DNA from: DATLSM01 sp049585815
GTDB lineage: Bacteria > Actinomycetota > Thermoleophilia > Solirubrobacterales > 70-9
Assembly: GCA_049585815.1 (NCBI GenBank)
Contig: JBAVAR010000135.1
Location: 26,705 to 90,704, forward strand
Direction of reading: 5' to 3'
Length of the DNA stretch: 64,000 nucleotides
How positions within the stretch are numbered: the first letter of the stretch is position 1; every line of letters begins with the position of its first letter. The notes beneath the pieces were generated by a model, which had not been told where the DNA came from, ran no database searches, and saw only the letters and a program-made list of their open reading frames with translations. The position numbers were made by a program, and so were the translations under genes. Of this stretch, positions 27,098 to 36,105 are shown piece after piece.

Positions 27098-28228
27098 GTG
27101 CGTGAGCCGGGCCGCAGCGCGATCGGGACCTGGAGCGGCGGAAGGTATCTGCATTTCGGGGAGGCGATCGAGGAGGACCGGCTCGCCGCGATCATGCGTC
27201 CCGGCGGGGGGGTCGACACTGTCCTGACCGCCGACGCATACGGGCAGGGTGAGGCCGATCGCCTCCTCGGGCGGGCGATCGCCGGGGTGCCGCGTGACTC
27301 CTATTGCCTGACCGGCGCAGTCGGTCACGACTTCTATCAGGGCGAGCGCGACGGTCCGCGGGGATTTCCTCGTTTCACCGACCCGAATCAGCGTGCGGCC
27401 GCCGACTATGGCGGATATCTGAGGATGGCGGTTGAGCGCAGCCTTGAGCGGCTCGGCGTCTCCACCTTTGACCTGTTGCTCCTCCACAACCCCGATCGGG
27501 TCGGTTATTCCAGCGAGGCGGTCTGGGACGGGATGGAGGCGCTGCGGGAGGCGGGTCTGACGGCGTCGATCGGTATCGCCCCCGGACCGGCCAACGGATT
27601 CACGCTTGACCTAGTCGCCTGTCTGGAGCGTTTCGGCGAGCGGATTGACTGGGCGATGATCATCCTCAACCCTTTTGAGCCCTGGCCGGGGGAGCTTTGC
27701 CTAGACGCCGCCGCCCGCCACGAAGTGAGGGTGATCACCCGCGTGGTCGACTACGGCGGAGTCTTCTGGGGGGACATGAGCCCAGGGATGGAGCTGGCAA
27801 AGAGCGATCACCGGGCCTTTCGCCCCGCCGGGTGGCTCGAGGCCGGGTTGAAGAAGCTCGCCCAGGTGGCACCGATCGGCGAGCGCACGGACCTCACTCC
27901 AATCCAGCTCGCCTGTCAGTGGAACCTTGCCCATCCGGCGGTCGAGTGTGTTGTCCCCACCCTGATCCAGGAGGCCGGTCCCGGAGCACGGCCGATCGAG
28001 GACAAGCGGGCGGAGCTGGCGCGGCTACCGGTCGAGCAGCGACTCGGCGAGGGGGACATTGCAAAGATCCGAGCTGTCGGCGACAACACCGGCTGCATGG
28101 CGCTGAAGGGGGCCAGTCCAGAGCATGAGGGGCAGGAGCGGCCCGACCGCTGGGCATTGAGCGAGGATCTCGCGGAGGTCGGCGGGCGCTGGGGGATCGA
28201 CCCAATGCGCGATCTCGTCCAGCTCTGA
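27098..28228 (+). CDS. Aldo/keto reductase-like protein lacking the usual catalytic lysine
   Basis: 376 residues, TIM-barrel pattern of the aldo/keto reductase superfamily: DTVLTADAYGQGEADRLLG with the expected Asp and Tyr, then LERLGVSTFDLLLLHNPDRV with the His of the LLLH motif. At the position of the catalytic Lys (normally a TK motif) the sequence reads CLTGAVGHDFY, so Lys seems replaced by Gly. The C-terminal part keeps LACQWNLAHPAVECVVP, the usual NADPH-site region. GTG start 12 nt after clpC, so probably co-transcribed; in B. subtilis radA holds this position. Substrate unknown; loss of reductase activity is possible. Confidence 0.75.
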   Translation: MREPGRSAIGTWSGGRYLHFGEAIEEDRLAAIMRPGGGVDTVLTADAYGQGEADRLLGRAIAGVPRDSYCLTGAVGHDFYQGERDGPRGFPRFTDPNQRAAADYGGYLRMAVERSLERLGVSTFDLLLLHNPDRVGYSSEAVWDGMEALREAGLTASIGIAPGPANGFTLDLVACLERFGERIDWAMIILNPFEPWPGELCLDAAARHEVRVITRVVDYGGVFWGDMSPGMELAKSDHRAFRPAGWLEAGLKKLAQVAPIGERTDLTPIQLACQWNLAHPAVECVVPTLIQEAGPGARPIEDKRAELARLPVEQRLGEGDIAKIRAVGDNTGCMALKGASPEHEGQERPDRWALSEDLAEVGGRWGIDPMRDLVQL

Positions 28229-28320
28229 ACAGCGCAAGCCTTGACAAAGTCCATCCCGACCTTTCCACACGGATATCACCGGACCGCATTCCAGAGCGCT
28301 TTTTGGCATTCTGAATCGTG

Positions 28321-29433
28321 ATGCCTTCATTGTCCGGGGATGAGCTGCATGAGTTGTCAGAACGACAGGATCCCCGCCTAGTAAGAGCCCTTGACGTTGT
28401 CGCCCCGGGTAGCGCTTTGCGCGAGGGGCTCGACAACATCGTCCACTCCCGAACCGGTGGCCTGATCGTGGTCGGTGACCTGGAGGAGGTCTCCCACCTG
28501 CTCTCCGGAGGGATCAAGCTGGACATCGATTACACCCCGGCGATGCTGTACCAGGTGGCGAAGATGGACGGCGCGATCGTCCTCAACGCCGAGGCGACAA
28601 ACATCGCCTGGGCGAATGTGCAGTTGATGCCGGACCCGACCATTCTCTCCTCGGAGACCGGTACTCGCCACCGCACGGCCGAGCGCGTCTCCAAACAGAC
28701 CGACGCCCTGGTGATCGCGATCTCCCAACGGCGGGACGTCGTCTCCCTCTATGTCGAGGGAACCAAGTACATCCTCCAGGACATTCCCGCTGTGCTTGCC
28801 AAGGCAAATCAGGGTCTGGCGACGCTTGACAAGTACCGCGATCGACTCGACCAGGTTTCCGCTCGCCTCACGGTGCTCGAGTTCGAGGGCGGTGGCGTTC
28901 TCTATGACGTGCTCGCCGTTCTTCAGCGAGCCGAGCTGGTGACCCGGATGGCGGTCGAGGTCGAGCGCTACATCGTCGAGCTCGGCACCGAGGGGCGACT
29001 GATCGAGATGCAGCTGGAGGAGACGATGGTAGGTGTCGCCGCCGATAAGGCGGCGCTCGTCCGCGACTACTCGGTCGAGGACTCCGAGCAGAACCTCGCG
29101 GCCGTCCTTTCTGCGCTGTCGCGGATGCCCCACCAAGACGTGCTCGACTTCGGCCGCCTTGCCGAGCTGCTCGGCTATGACCGCAAGTTGAACACCCTGG
29201 ACTTCCCGGTTGCGCCCCGCGGCTACCGCGTGCTGGGGCGGATCCCGCGAGTACCCAAGCTTGTCGTCCAGAAGATCATCCACGAACTCGGCGGGCTGGA
29301 GGAGGTCCTGGCGGCCTCCGACGCCGATCTCGAGGCCGTTGACGGAGTCGGGCCCACCCGGGCTAAGGACATCCGCGAGGGCCTGCGGCGACTTCAGGAG
29401 GTCGATTTGGTCGACCGGTACCTACAGAGCTGA
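28321..29433 (+). CDS. disA: DNA integrity scanning diadenylate cyclase DisA
   Basis: Makes c-di-AMP from two ATP and scans DNA for branched structures. 370 residues: DAC domain 1-145 with DGA at 83-85 and RHR at 116-118, both needed for catalysis; a helical spine; and a C-terminal helix-hairpin-helix DNA-binding domain (ASDADLEAVDGVGPTRAKDI). GTG 28318 directly before the ATG is an alternative start. carD begins 5 nt after its stop. TTGACA at 28241 could be a -35, but no well-spaced -10 follows. Confidence 0.97.
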   Translation: MPSLSGDELHELSERQDPRLVRALDVVAPGSALREGLDNIVHSRTGGLIVVGDLEEVSHLLSGGIKLDIDYTPAMLYQVAKMDGAIVLNAEATNIAWANVQLMPDPTILSSETGTRHRTAERVSKQTDALVIAISQRRDVVSLYVEGTKYILQDIPAVLAKANQGLATLDKYRDRLDQVSARLTVLEFEGGGVLYDVLAVLQRAELVTRMAVEVERYIVELGTEGRLIEMQLEETMVGVAADKAALVRDYSVEDSEQNLAAVLSALSRMPHQDVLDFGRLAELLGYDRKLNTLDFPVAPRGYRVLGRIPRVPKLVVQKIIHELGGLEEVLAASDADLEAVDGVGPTRAKDIREGLRRLQEVDLVDRYLQS

Positions 29434-29438
29434 CGGCG

Positions 29439-30029
29439 ATGAGCGCTGTCGCAAACCGAAAGGAGCAAGCGATTCCCGAGCTAGAGGAGGCCATGGAGGC
29501 AGGCTTCGAGGAGGACGTCGTTTACGTCTGCGACTTCGAGGAGGGAGACAAGGTTGTCTACCCACACCACGGAGCGGGCCTCGTGCTGAAGAAAGAGACC
29601 CGGGAGCTGATGGGGTCTGAGCGTGAGTACCTCACGATCAAGATCCTCCACAACGAACTCACCGTGATGGTCCCTTGCGAAAACGCCGGTCTGGCAGGCC
29701 TGCGGCGCGTGATCGATGAGGAAGAGATCAAAAAAGTGACCGACGTCCTCACCGACGACGTGTCGGAGATGCCCAAGAATTGGAACCGGCGCTTCAAGTA
29801 CAACCGCGAGAAGATCAAGACCGGCGACGTGTTCGAGCTCGCCGAGGTTGTCCGTAACCTGGCGATTCGCGAGATGGAGAAGGGTCTCTCCACTGGTGAG
29901 AAGCAGATGTACACGCGGGCAAAGAAAATTCTCGCCTCAGAGTTCATGTACGCGCTCGACAAGGATGAGGAGGGCGCGGAGGAGTACCTCGACGGGCTGC
30001 TGGAGGAGCGCTTCGCCACCACGGCCTAG
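29439..30029 (+). CDS. carD: CarD-family transcriptional regulator
   Basis: Binds the RNA polymerase beta subunit and stabilises open promoter complexes. 196 residues, longer than mycobacterial CarD (about 160) by an acidic N-terminal extension (MSAVANRKEQAIPELEEAM). The RNAP-interacting Tudor-like domain starts at about residue 33 (FEEGDKVVYPHHGAGLVL), followed by ILHNELTVMVPCENAGLAGL and the helical DNA-binding part with WNRRFKYNREKIKTGD. The Trp that wedges the -10 region in CarD appears present in WNRR. ATG 29439 lies 5 nt past disA, so co-expression is likely. Confidence 0.93.
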   Translation: MSAVANRKEQAIPELEEAMEAGFEEDVVYVCDFEEGDKVVYPHHGAGLVLKKETRELMGSEREYLTIKILHNELTVMVPCENAGLAGLRRVIDEEEIKKVTDVLTDDVSEMPKNWNRRFKYNREKIKTGDVFELAEVVRNLAIREMEKGLSTGEKQMYTRAKKILASEFMYALDKDEEGAEEYLDGLLEERFATTA

Positions 30030-30756
30030 CAGCGCAGCGTCAGTTACCGCGGTCATCGCGGCCGCCGGCTCCGGAAACAGGCTCGGAGCCGGCGGCCCGA
30101 AGGCCTTCCTACCGCTGGCCGGTAGACCGATGGTGGCGTGGTCGATCGCGGCCTTTCGCGGGGTGGGGTCGGTGCGCTCAATCGTTATCGCAGCACCTCC
30201 CGGCCACGTCCACAATCTGGCTGGCGGCGATCTCGGCGTGGTCGCCGGCGGCAGGACCAGGGCGGAGTCGGTGTCGAACGCAATGGCGGCGGTCGGAACC
30301 GAGCTGGTCGCCGTCCATGACGCGGCGCGGCCGCTGGTTACGCCAGAGCTGATCAAGAATCTGATCGCCGCCCTCGGGCAGGACCCCGAAGCCGCTGGGG
30401 CCATCGCCGCCGCGCCCATCACGGACACGATCAAGCAGGCCCATTGCACTCGAGCAGCCGAAAACGGGCCGGCGCAACCGGGCCGGGCCGCCGCGGGGGA
30501 GAATCTTGTGGTCGAGCGGACCCTCGATCGTGGCCGGCTCTGGGCGGCACAGACGCCCCAGGTCTTCCGTACCGACGTCCTTCGCAGGGCGCTCGCCGAG
30601 GAGCCGAGGCGAGTCGCCGTGGCGACCGATGAGGCGATGCTGATCGAGGCGACGGGGGGGCGGGTACTGATCTGCCCCTCTCCAGCGGAGAACCTCAAGG
30701 TGACGACGCCGCTTGATCTCAGGCTCGCCGAAGTGCTGCTCGAGGGCTCTGGGTAG
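29965..30756 (+). CDS. ispD: 2-C-methyl-D-erythritol 4-phosphate cytidylyltransferase
   Basis: Third step of the MEP isoprenoid pathway: CTP plus MEP gives CDP-ME. The core starts with TAVIAAAGSGNRLGAGGPKA, the CTP-binding loop, followed by VHDAARPLVTPELI and ending CPSPAENLKVTTPLDL. No ATG, GTG or TTG lies in frame near the core: the nearest is ATG 29965, inside carD, giving a 30-residue Arg/Ser-rich extension and 263 residues in all (about 235 is usual). So either it is made with this tail and is translationally coupled to carD, or it starts at an unusual codon near 30044. Product assignment is firm, start is not. Confidence 0.85.
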   Translation: MRRARRSTSTGCWRSASPPRPSSAASVTAVIAAAGSGNRLGAGGPKAFLPLAGRPMVAWSIAAFRGVGSVRSIVIAAPPGHVHNLAGGDLGVVAGGRTRAESVSNAMAAVGTELVAVHDAARPLVTPELIKNLIAALGQDPEAAGAIAAAPITDTIKQAHCTRAAENGPAQPGRAAAGENLVVERTLDRGRLWAAQTPQVFRTDVLRRALAEEPRRVAVATDEAMLIEATGGRVLICPSPAENLKVTTPLDLRLAEVLLEGSG

Positions 30757-30776
30757 CGCCGGCCCGGGCGCGGCGA

Positions 30777-30782
30777 TAGCGT
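30777..30782 (+). promoter_or_regulatory. Candidate leaderless -10 box
   Basis: TAGCGT, 8 nt before the GTG at 30791; it fixes that start. Confidence 0.4.
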
Positions 30783-30790
30783 GCGCCGCC

Positions 30791-31642
30791 GTGCTCACCG
30801 ACTATCACCTCCATCTGCGCCCGGACCAGGAGGACACGCCGGCGGCGCGCTTCTTCACTGTCGAGAATGTCGACCGCTACCTGGCCGCCGCCGCTGCGGC
30901 GGGGGTGGAGGAGCTCGGCGTCTCAGAGCATGTCTACCGATTCACCCAGGCGCTCGATCTGTGGCGCCACCCGTTTTGGGAGGCGAATGCCCATGATGAT
31001 CTGGATGCCTATTGCGAGTTTGTGCGCGCGACCCCGTTGAAGCTCGGCCTGGAGTGCGACTTCGTCCCCGGGGCCGAGGATCGCACCGCCTCCCTGCTTG
31101 AGGCTCGTGACCTCGACTACGTGGTTGGCTCGGTCCATTTCCTCGGCGAGCGCGCCGTCGACCACGACGGTTGGGATGTCTGGGAGGGCGGACGCGACGC
31201 AGAGGAGATCTGGCGCCGCTACTTCGCACTGCTCGCCGAGTGCGCCCGCTCTGGCCTGTTCGACATCCTCGCCCACCCCGACCTGATCAAGGTGTGGGGC
31301 GGCGAGCGTCCCATGCCCGAGCGCGACCCCCGCTTCCTTTATGAGCCTGCGATCGAGGCGATCGCCGAGAGCGGGATCGCGGTGGAGGTCTCGACCGCGG
31401 GACTGCGCAAGCCCGTTGGTGAGATCTACCCAGCACCGGCATTTGCCGAGATGTGCGTCGAGGCCGGGGTCACATTCGCGCTCTCCTCAGACGCCCACCT
31501 TCCCGAGCAGGTCGGCTTCGGTTACCGGCAGGCGACCGAATTTCTCGACTCGCTGGGCGTTGTCGAGATCTGCGTTTTCGAGGCGCGCGAGTGCCGGCTC
31601 GAGCCTCTCGGGGCCGCCGTGAGCGAGGATTCCGATAGATGA
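30791..31642 (+). CDS. PHP-domain phosphatase, histidinol-phosphatase-like (HisK type)
   Basis: 283 residues. The PHP metal motifs are clear: TDYHLHLRPD (HxH) at the N-terminus, GVSEHVYRF, LGLECDFVPG, YVVGSVHFLG, DILAHPDLIKVWG and SSDAHLPEQVGFGY near the end. This pattern matches the histidinol phosphatase HisJ/HisK group, which dephosphorylates L-histidinol phosphate; but no his genes are nearby, so another phosphate ester is possible. Start GTG 30791 is where the HxH motif begins; the longer frame has no support. It overlaps ispF by 4 nt (ATGA), so the two are coupled. Confidence 0.83.
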   Translation: MLTDYHLHLRPDQEDTPAARFFTVENVDRYLAAAAAAGVEELGVSEHVYRFTQALDLWRHPFWEANAHDDLDAYCEFVRATPLKLGLECDFVPGAEDRTASLLEARDLDYVVGSVHFLGERAVDHDGWDVWEGGRDAEEIWRRYFALLAECARSGLFDILAHPDLIKVWGGERPMPERDPRFLYEPAIEAIAESGIAVEVSTAGLRKPVGEIYPAPAFAEMCVEAGVTFALSSDAHLPEQVGFGYRQATEFLDSLGVVEICVFEARECRLEPLGAAVSEDSDR

Positions 31643-32094
31643 GCACCGGGATCGGCTACGACAGCCACCGCTTCGCAGAAGGCCGACGCCTTGTCCTCGG
31701 GGGCGTCGAGATCGAGCACGAGCTCGGTCTCGCCGGTCACTCTGACGCCGATGTACTCACCCACGCGGTGATCGACGCTTTGCTTGGAGCCGCCGGGATG
31801 GGGGACATCGGTGCGCTTTTCCCCGACGAGGAGGCGCAGTGGAAGGATGCCGACTCGATCGATCTGCTTCACACCGTGGTCGGCATCGTGCCCGGCCGCA
31901 TTGTCAACGTTGACGCCAGCCTGATCTGTGAGCACCCACGGCTCTCACCTCACCGCGCCGAGATGGAGCGCATCCTCGCTGAGGCGACTTCGGCTCGGGT
32001 CAGCGTCAAGGCGACGACCAACGAGGGGATGGGGTGGATAGGGCGTGGCGAGGGCATTGCCTGCATCGCGGTCGCCTCGGTCGAGGGCGCATAG
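31639..32094 (+). CDS. ispF: 2-C-methyl-D-erythritol 2,4-cyclodiphosphate synthase
   Basis: Fifth step of the MEP pathway. 151 residues: metal ligands in IGYDSHRFAEG (D-x-H near residue 8), GHSDADVLTHAVIDALLGA, MGDIGALFPD, and C-terminal KATTNEGMGWIGRGEGIACI. ispE is not in the window. ispD and ispF are separated by the PHP gene, whereas they are adjacent in most actinobacteria and Firmicutes. Confidence 0.96.
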   Translation: MSTGIGYDSHRFAEGRRLVLGGVEIEHELGLAGHSDADVLTHAVIDALLGAAGMGDIGALFPDEEAQWKDADSIDLLHTVVGIVPGRIVNVDASLICEHPRLSPHRAEMERILAEATSARVSVKATTNEGMGWIGRGEGIACIAVASVEGA

Positions 32095-32114
32095 GCACTA
32101 GGCTTCCGGCTCCG

Positions 32115-33767
32115 ATGGGGAATCTCAGCTCGATCGTTTCGAACGCCCGCGAGTCGATCTCCGACGCCGTCTTCGAGCTCCGGGTGCTGCGCGAGGCGGG
32201 GGTAGTGCATCCGATGCGTCCTGACCGGGCGGGCAAGATCGGCCTCACCTTCATCCGCTGGGGGGCATCGCCGGCGACCGGCATCGCCACCGCCGCCATA
32301 CACCATCCGCACGAGATCGCCCTGATCGACGAACGCGGCTCGCTCAGCTTTGAACGGGTCCACCGACGCTCCAATGCTCTTGCCCACGCCTTCGCCGAGA
32401 TGGGGATCGGCTACGGCGATGGCGTCGGAATCATGTGCCGCAACCATCGCGGCTTCGTCGAGGCGACCCTTGCCGCTGCCAAGCTCGGTGCCAGCGCCCT
32501 CTACCTCAACACGATGTTTGCCGGTCCCCAGCTTGCCGAGGTGACGAGGCGCGAGGCACCGAAGGTTCTCGTCCACGACGAGGAGTTCACCGGACTGCTC
32601 GAGGGGGTGGAGGACAGTGTCACCCGCGTAGTCGGATGGTGCGATAGCCCCGCCCCGGGCGAGGCGACCCTCGAGCGGCTGATCGCCGGCGGCGATGAGT
32701 CAGACCTGCGGCCGCCTCCCGACAAACCCCGTTTCGTGATCCTCACCTCGGGCACCACCGGGACCCCGAAGGGTGCCCAGCGCTCGAGCCCCGACGGCCT
32801 GCTGGCGATGGCGGCGCTGATCGAGAGGATCCCCTACCGCTCCCGCGAGACGATGATGATCGCCGCTCCCCTCTTCCACTCCTGGGGTTTCTTCCATTTC
32901 GTGATCAGCCTGCCGACGGCGGCGACGATGGTGCTGCGTCGGCGCTTTGACCCCGAGGACACTCTGCTCGCCATTCAGGAAAGCCGCGCACAGGTGCTGG
33001 CCGCGGTGCCGGTGATGATCCAGCGCATCCTCCAGCTGCCCGAGGAGACGCTCGCCAAGTATGACCTCTCCTCGTTGAGGATCACCGCGCTCTCCGGCTC
33101 GGCCCTTCCCGGCGAGCTGGCGACCGCCTGGATGGACCGATTTGGCGACACCGTCTACAACCTCTATGGCTCGACCGAGGTCGCCTACGCGACGGTTGCC
33201 AACCCCGCCGACCTGCGCGCCGCCCCCGGCACGGCGGGCCGCCCGCCGCGCGGCACGGTCGTCCGCCTGTACGACGACGAGGGTCAGGAGGTGCCGCTTG
33301 GTGAGGTCGGTCGGATCTTCGTCGGCAACGAGATGTCGTTTGAGGGCTACACCGGCGGCGGCGGCAAGCAGGTGATCGACGGGCTGCTCTCCAGCGGCGA
33401 CGTTGGCCACATCGATTCCGCCGGTCGCCTTTTCATCGATGGTCGTGACGACGAGATGATCGTCTCAGGAGGGGAGAATGTCTTCCCCCGGGAGGTCGAG
33501 GACCTGCTTGCCGACCACGAGGCTGTGGTGGAGGCGGCCGTGATCGGAGTCGAGGATGAGGAGTTCGGTCAGCGCCTGAAGGCCTATGTCGTGCTCGCCG
33601 AGGACGGGCAGCTCTCGGCGGAGGAGCTGCAGGCTCACGTCAAGGCCAACCTCGCCTCCTACAAGGCGCCGCGCGAGGTTGAGTTCCTCGACGAGTTGCC
33701 GCGCAACGCGACCGGCAAGATCCTCAAGCGCGAGCTGCGCGAGCGCGAGGCCCAGAAGTCAGCCTGA
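32115..33767 (+). CDS. Fatty-acyl-CoA synthetase (AMP-forming)
   Basis: Activates carboxylic acids to acyl-AMP and then acyl-CoA. 550 residues: P-loop ILTSGTTGTPKGAQRS near residue 213, LYGSTEVAYATVAN, the hinge aspartate in GRDDEMIVSGGENVFP, and the catalytic lysine in PRNATGKILKREL. Length and N-terminus resemble actinobacterial long-chain enzymes (FadD12-like); chain length is uncertain. ATG 32115 is preferred over upstream in-frame codons: TAGGCT lies at 32099-32104, 10 nt before it. Inserted between ispF and cysS relative to the conserved block. Confidence 0.92.
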   Translation: MGNLSSIVSNARESISDAVFELRVLREAGVVHPMRPDRAGKIGLTFIRWGASPATGIATAAIHHPHEIALIDERGSLSFERVHRRSNALAHAFAEMGIGYGDGVGIMCRNHRGFVEATLAAAKLGASALYLNTMFAGPQLAEVTRREAPKVLVHDEEFTGLLEGVEDSVTRVVGWCDSPAPGEATLERLIAGGDESDLRPPPDKPRFVILTSGTTGTPKGAQRSSPDGLLAMAALIERIPYRSRETMMIAAPLFHSWGFFHFVISLPTAATMVLRRRFDPEDTLLAIQESRAQVLAAVPVMIQRILQLPEETLAKYDLSSLRITALSGSALPGELATAWMDRFGDTVYNLYGSTEVAYATVANPADLRAAPGTAGRPPRGTVVRLYDDEGQEVPLGEVGRIFVGNEMSFEGYTGGGGKQVIDGLLSSGDVGHIDSAGRLFIDGRDDEMIVSGGENVFPREVEDLLADHEAVVEAAVIGVEDEEFGQRLKAYVVLAEDGQLSAEELQAHVKANLASYKAPREVEFLDELPRNATGKILKRELREREAQKSA

Positions 33768-33828
33768 GCCGGCGCAAATTGCGTCTTTTCAGTGGCCGTG
33801 GGGGTGGCGTTGCTTCCGACGGCCATAG

Positions 33829-33834
33829 TAGTTT
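33829..33834 (+). promoter_or_regulatory. Candidate leaderless -10 box
   Basis: TAGTTT, 8 nt before the ATG at 33843. Confidence 0.4.
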
Positions 33835-33842
33835 GCCGCCCA

Positions 33843-34724
33843 ATGGGTGAACCCGCGGTTGAGCTTGAAGCGGTCGGCGAGGCGAGGGAGTCGGTGCGCG
33901 GAATCGCCGAGCAGGCCCTCGAGTGGGTGCGCGTCAGCGAGGAGCGGGTCCTGGAGGCTGAAGAGCGGGCGGAGGCGAGCCTGACGAAAGCTCGCGGCGA
34001 GATCAAGGAGCGGGCGATGGCGGCCCTGCGCAGGCTGGGCGAGGAGGGGCGCGAGCGAATCAACGTCGAGCGCGGCCGGCGGCGCGATCTCGAGGCGCTG
34101 GCGCGGCGAGCGGAGGAGGCCAGGGACCGCGCCGAGAGGGCGTTTGAACAGATGAAGGTGCGCGCCGAGCGCGAGCGCAAGGCGCTTGCCGATGAGCTGG
34201 CGGCGAGCCGCGCGGAGGCTGGCAACGCGCTCGCGGAGAGAGTTGCCCAGCTTGGGCAGGAGGCCGAGCGGCGCGCGCGGGAGGCCCGCGAGGAGGTTCA
34301 ACTGGACGCCGACCGGAGGGTCGCCGCCGCCGAGCAGCGGGCCTCCGACGCGGAGGCAAGGGCGGCCGAGGCCCACGACACGGCGGTTCGAATCGAGACC
34401 GAGATCGAGCAGCGGGTGATGGAAGGTACCGAGGAGGTGCGGCGCGAGGCCGAGGAACGGGTGCAGAAGCTGATCGAGAAAGTTGAGAGCGAGGCCGCTG
34501 AGCTGGCCCGGGCGCGGGCCGAGGATCAGCTCCGCGCCGAGTCAGACCGGATTCAGGTGCAAGTCGAGCGCCGCGAGGAGCGCGCCCGGCAGGCGGCCGA
34601 GGAGGAGATTGAGGCAAGCGCCAACAGGGCGAGGCGCGAAGCCCTCGCCGCCGCCGAGGAGACGGCGCCGGGGTGGGCGCGGTCGGATTCGGCGGCTTCG
34701 ACTGCCGGATACCGGACCTTCTAG
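33843..34724 (+). CDS. Long coiled-coil protein
   Basis: 293 residues, nearly all predicted coiled coil: Arg, Glu and Ala dominate in heptad patterns from about residue 10 to 270 (EERVLEAEERAEASLTKARG, AEARAAEAHDTAVRIETEIE). No signal peptide, membrane segment or catalytic motif. Similar low-complexity helical proteins act as scaffolds or polar organisers (DivIVA-like), but the DivIVA N-terminal motif is absent and function is unknown. Its stop codon TAG is part of the TAGGCT box (34722-34727) before cysS. Confidence 0.7.
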   Translation: MGEPAVELEAVGEARESVRGIAEQALEWVRVSEERVLEAEERAEASLTKARGEIKERAMAALRRLGEEGRERINVERGRRRDLEALARRAEEARDRAERAFEQMKVRAERERKALADELAASRAEAGNALAERVAQLGQEAERRAREAREEVQLDADRRVAAAEQRASDAEARAAEAHDTAVRIETEIEQRVMEGTEEVRREAEERVQKLIEKVESEAAELARARAEDQLRAESDRIQVQVERREERARQAAEEEIEASANRARREALAAAEETAPGWARSDSAASTAGYRTF

Positions 34725-34727
34725 GCT
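34722..34727 (+). promoter_or_regulatory. Candidate -10 box of cysS
   Basis: TAGGCT, 10 nt before the cysS ATG; its TAG is the stop codon of the preceding gene. Confidence 0.4.
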
Positions 34728-34737
34728 CCGCCTCGCG

Positions 34738-36105
34738 ATGCGCGAGGTGAGAATCAAGGACACTCTGACGGGGGAGCTCCGGGCGATCGATCCCGCCCAG
34801 GAGGTCGGCATTTACGCCTGCGGGCCGACTGTCTACAGCAGGGTTCACATCGGTAACGCGCGGCCGTTCGTCGTCTTTTCCCTGCTCGCCCGGTTTCTCA
34901 GATCGGAGGTCTTGCGGGCCAGGCTGGTCGTCAACATCACCGATATAAACGACAAGATCTACGCCGCCGCGGCAGCGGTCGGCGAGTCCTCGTCGGAGTT
35001 CGCGGCGAGGATGACCCTTGCCTATTTCGAGGACACCGACCGGCTGGGGCTGGGCCGGCCAGACGCCGAGCCACTGGCCACCGAAACGATCGGCGCGATC
35101 ATCGCGCTGATCGCCGAGCTGGTCGAGTCTGGGCACGCCTACGAGTCCGGTGGAGATGTCTACTTCCGGGTTCACAGCTTTGCCGGCTATGGGAAGCTCT
35201 CCAACCGTAGCCCCGCGGATATGGACCAGGGAGAGGAGGCCGGTCTGGCCTCCCTGAAGGAGGATCGGCTCGACTTCGCGCTGTGGAAGGCCCACAAGGA
35301 AGGGGAGGACACCAGCTGGGACTCGCCCTGGGGTCCGGGTCGACCCGGCTGGCACATCGAGTGCTCAGCGATGGCCGAGGCGGAGCTCGGCCCGTCCTTT
35401 GCGATCCACGGGGGTGGCACGGACCTCGTCTTCCCCCATCACGAGAATGAGATCGCCCAGTCCGAGGCGGCCGGGCGGCCGTTCGCCAGGGTCTGGATGC
35501 ACAATGGGATGGTCGAGGCCGACGCGGCCAAGATGTCGAAATCGGAGGGCAACATCTTCCAGCTCTCCGAGGCGCTGGATCGTTACGGGCGCGAGGCCGT
35601 GGTCGCCTATCTGATTTCCGGGCACTACCGCCAGCCATTGGCATTTGGACCGGATCAGATGAACCAGGCCCTGGCAGTTGTGAAACGGCTGAGGAACTTC
35701 TTTCGAGATCGCCAGGATGGCCAGAGTTCCCGGCAGGCTTCCGAGCAGGAGCGGGGAGTATCGCCGCAGTCTCGGATCGAGGCCTTTCGCGACGCTCTTG
35801 CCGACGATTTCAATACGCCACGGGCCCTGGCAGAGCTTTTTGAGCTGGTCGGGGATGCGAATCGGGGGGAGGTGGCGGGCGCGCCAGAGGCCGCACGCGA
35901 GATGGTCGAGCTGCTGGGGCTCGGCTCGCTGGCGGACACCGAACAGGAGGCCGGCGAGGACGCGGAGCGTCTGTTGGCTGAGCGTGAGGCAGCACGGGCG
36001 GCGCGGGACTTCAGGCGCGCCGATGCGATTCGCGAGGAACTGGCGGAGATGGGGTGGGAGGTCCGCGACTCCCCCGCCGGCGCCCGTCTCGTCTTCAGGG
36101 CCTAG
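34738..36105 (+). CDS. cysS: Cysteine--tRNA ligase
   Basis: Class I synthetase, 455 residues. Zinc ligand and HIGH-type motif in YACGPTVYSRVHIGNARP (residues about 25-42), zinc site completed by WHIECSAMAEAELG and LVFPHHENEIAQSEA, and KMSKS at 265-269. The C-terminal DALR-like helical domain carries RIEAFRDALADDFNTPRAL. The frame is open upstream to 34483 inside the coiled-coil gene, but homology starts at 34738. rlmB follows with no gap. Confidence 0.97.
   Translation: MREVRIKDTLTGELRAIDPAQEVGIYACGPTVYSRVHIGNARPFVVFSLLARFLRSEVLRARLVVNITDINDKIYAAAAAVGESSSEFAARMTLAYFEDTDRLGLGRPDAEPLATETIGAIIALIAELVESGHAYESGGDVYFRVHSFAGYGKLSNRSPADMDQGEEAGLASLKEDRLDFALWKAHKEGEDTSWDSPWGPGRPGWHIECSAMAEAELGPSFAIHGGGTDLVFPHHENEIAQSEAAGRPFARVWMHNGMVEADAAKMSKSEGNIFQLSEALDRYGREAVVAYLISGHYRQPLAFGPDQMNQALAVVKRLRNFFRDRQDGQSSRQASEQERGVSPQSRIEAFRDALADDFNTPRALAELFELVGDANRGEVAGAPEAAREMVELLGLGSLADTEQEAGEDAERLLAEREAARAARDFRRADAIREELAEMGWEVRDSPAGARLVFRA

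Noticed and set aside
28241..28276. TTGACA as the -35 of a disA promoter
   Set aside because: No -10 match at 15-19 bp; kept only as a remark in the disA entry.
34060..35355. 431-codon minus-strand frame across the coiled-coil gene and cysS
   Set aside because: Arg/Pro-rich shadow opposite two well-supported genes.
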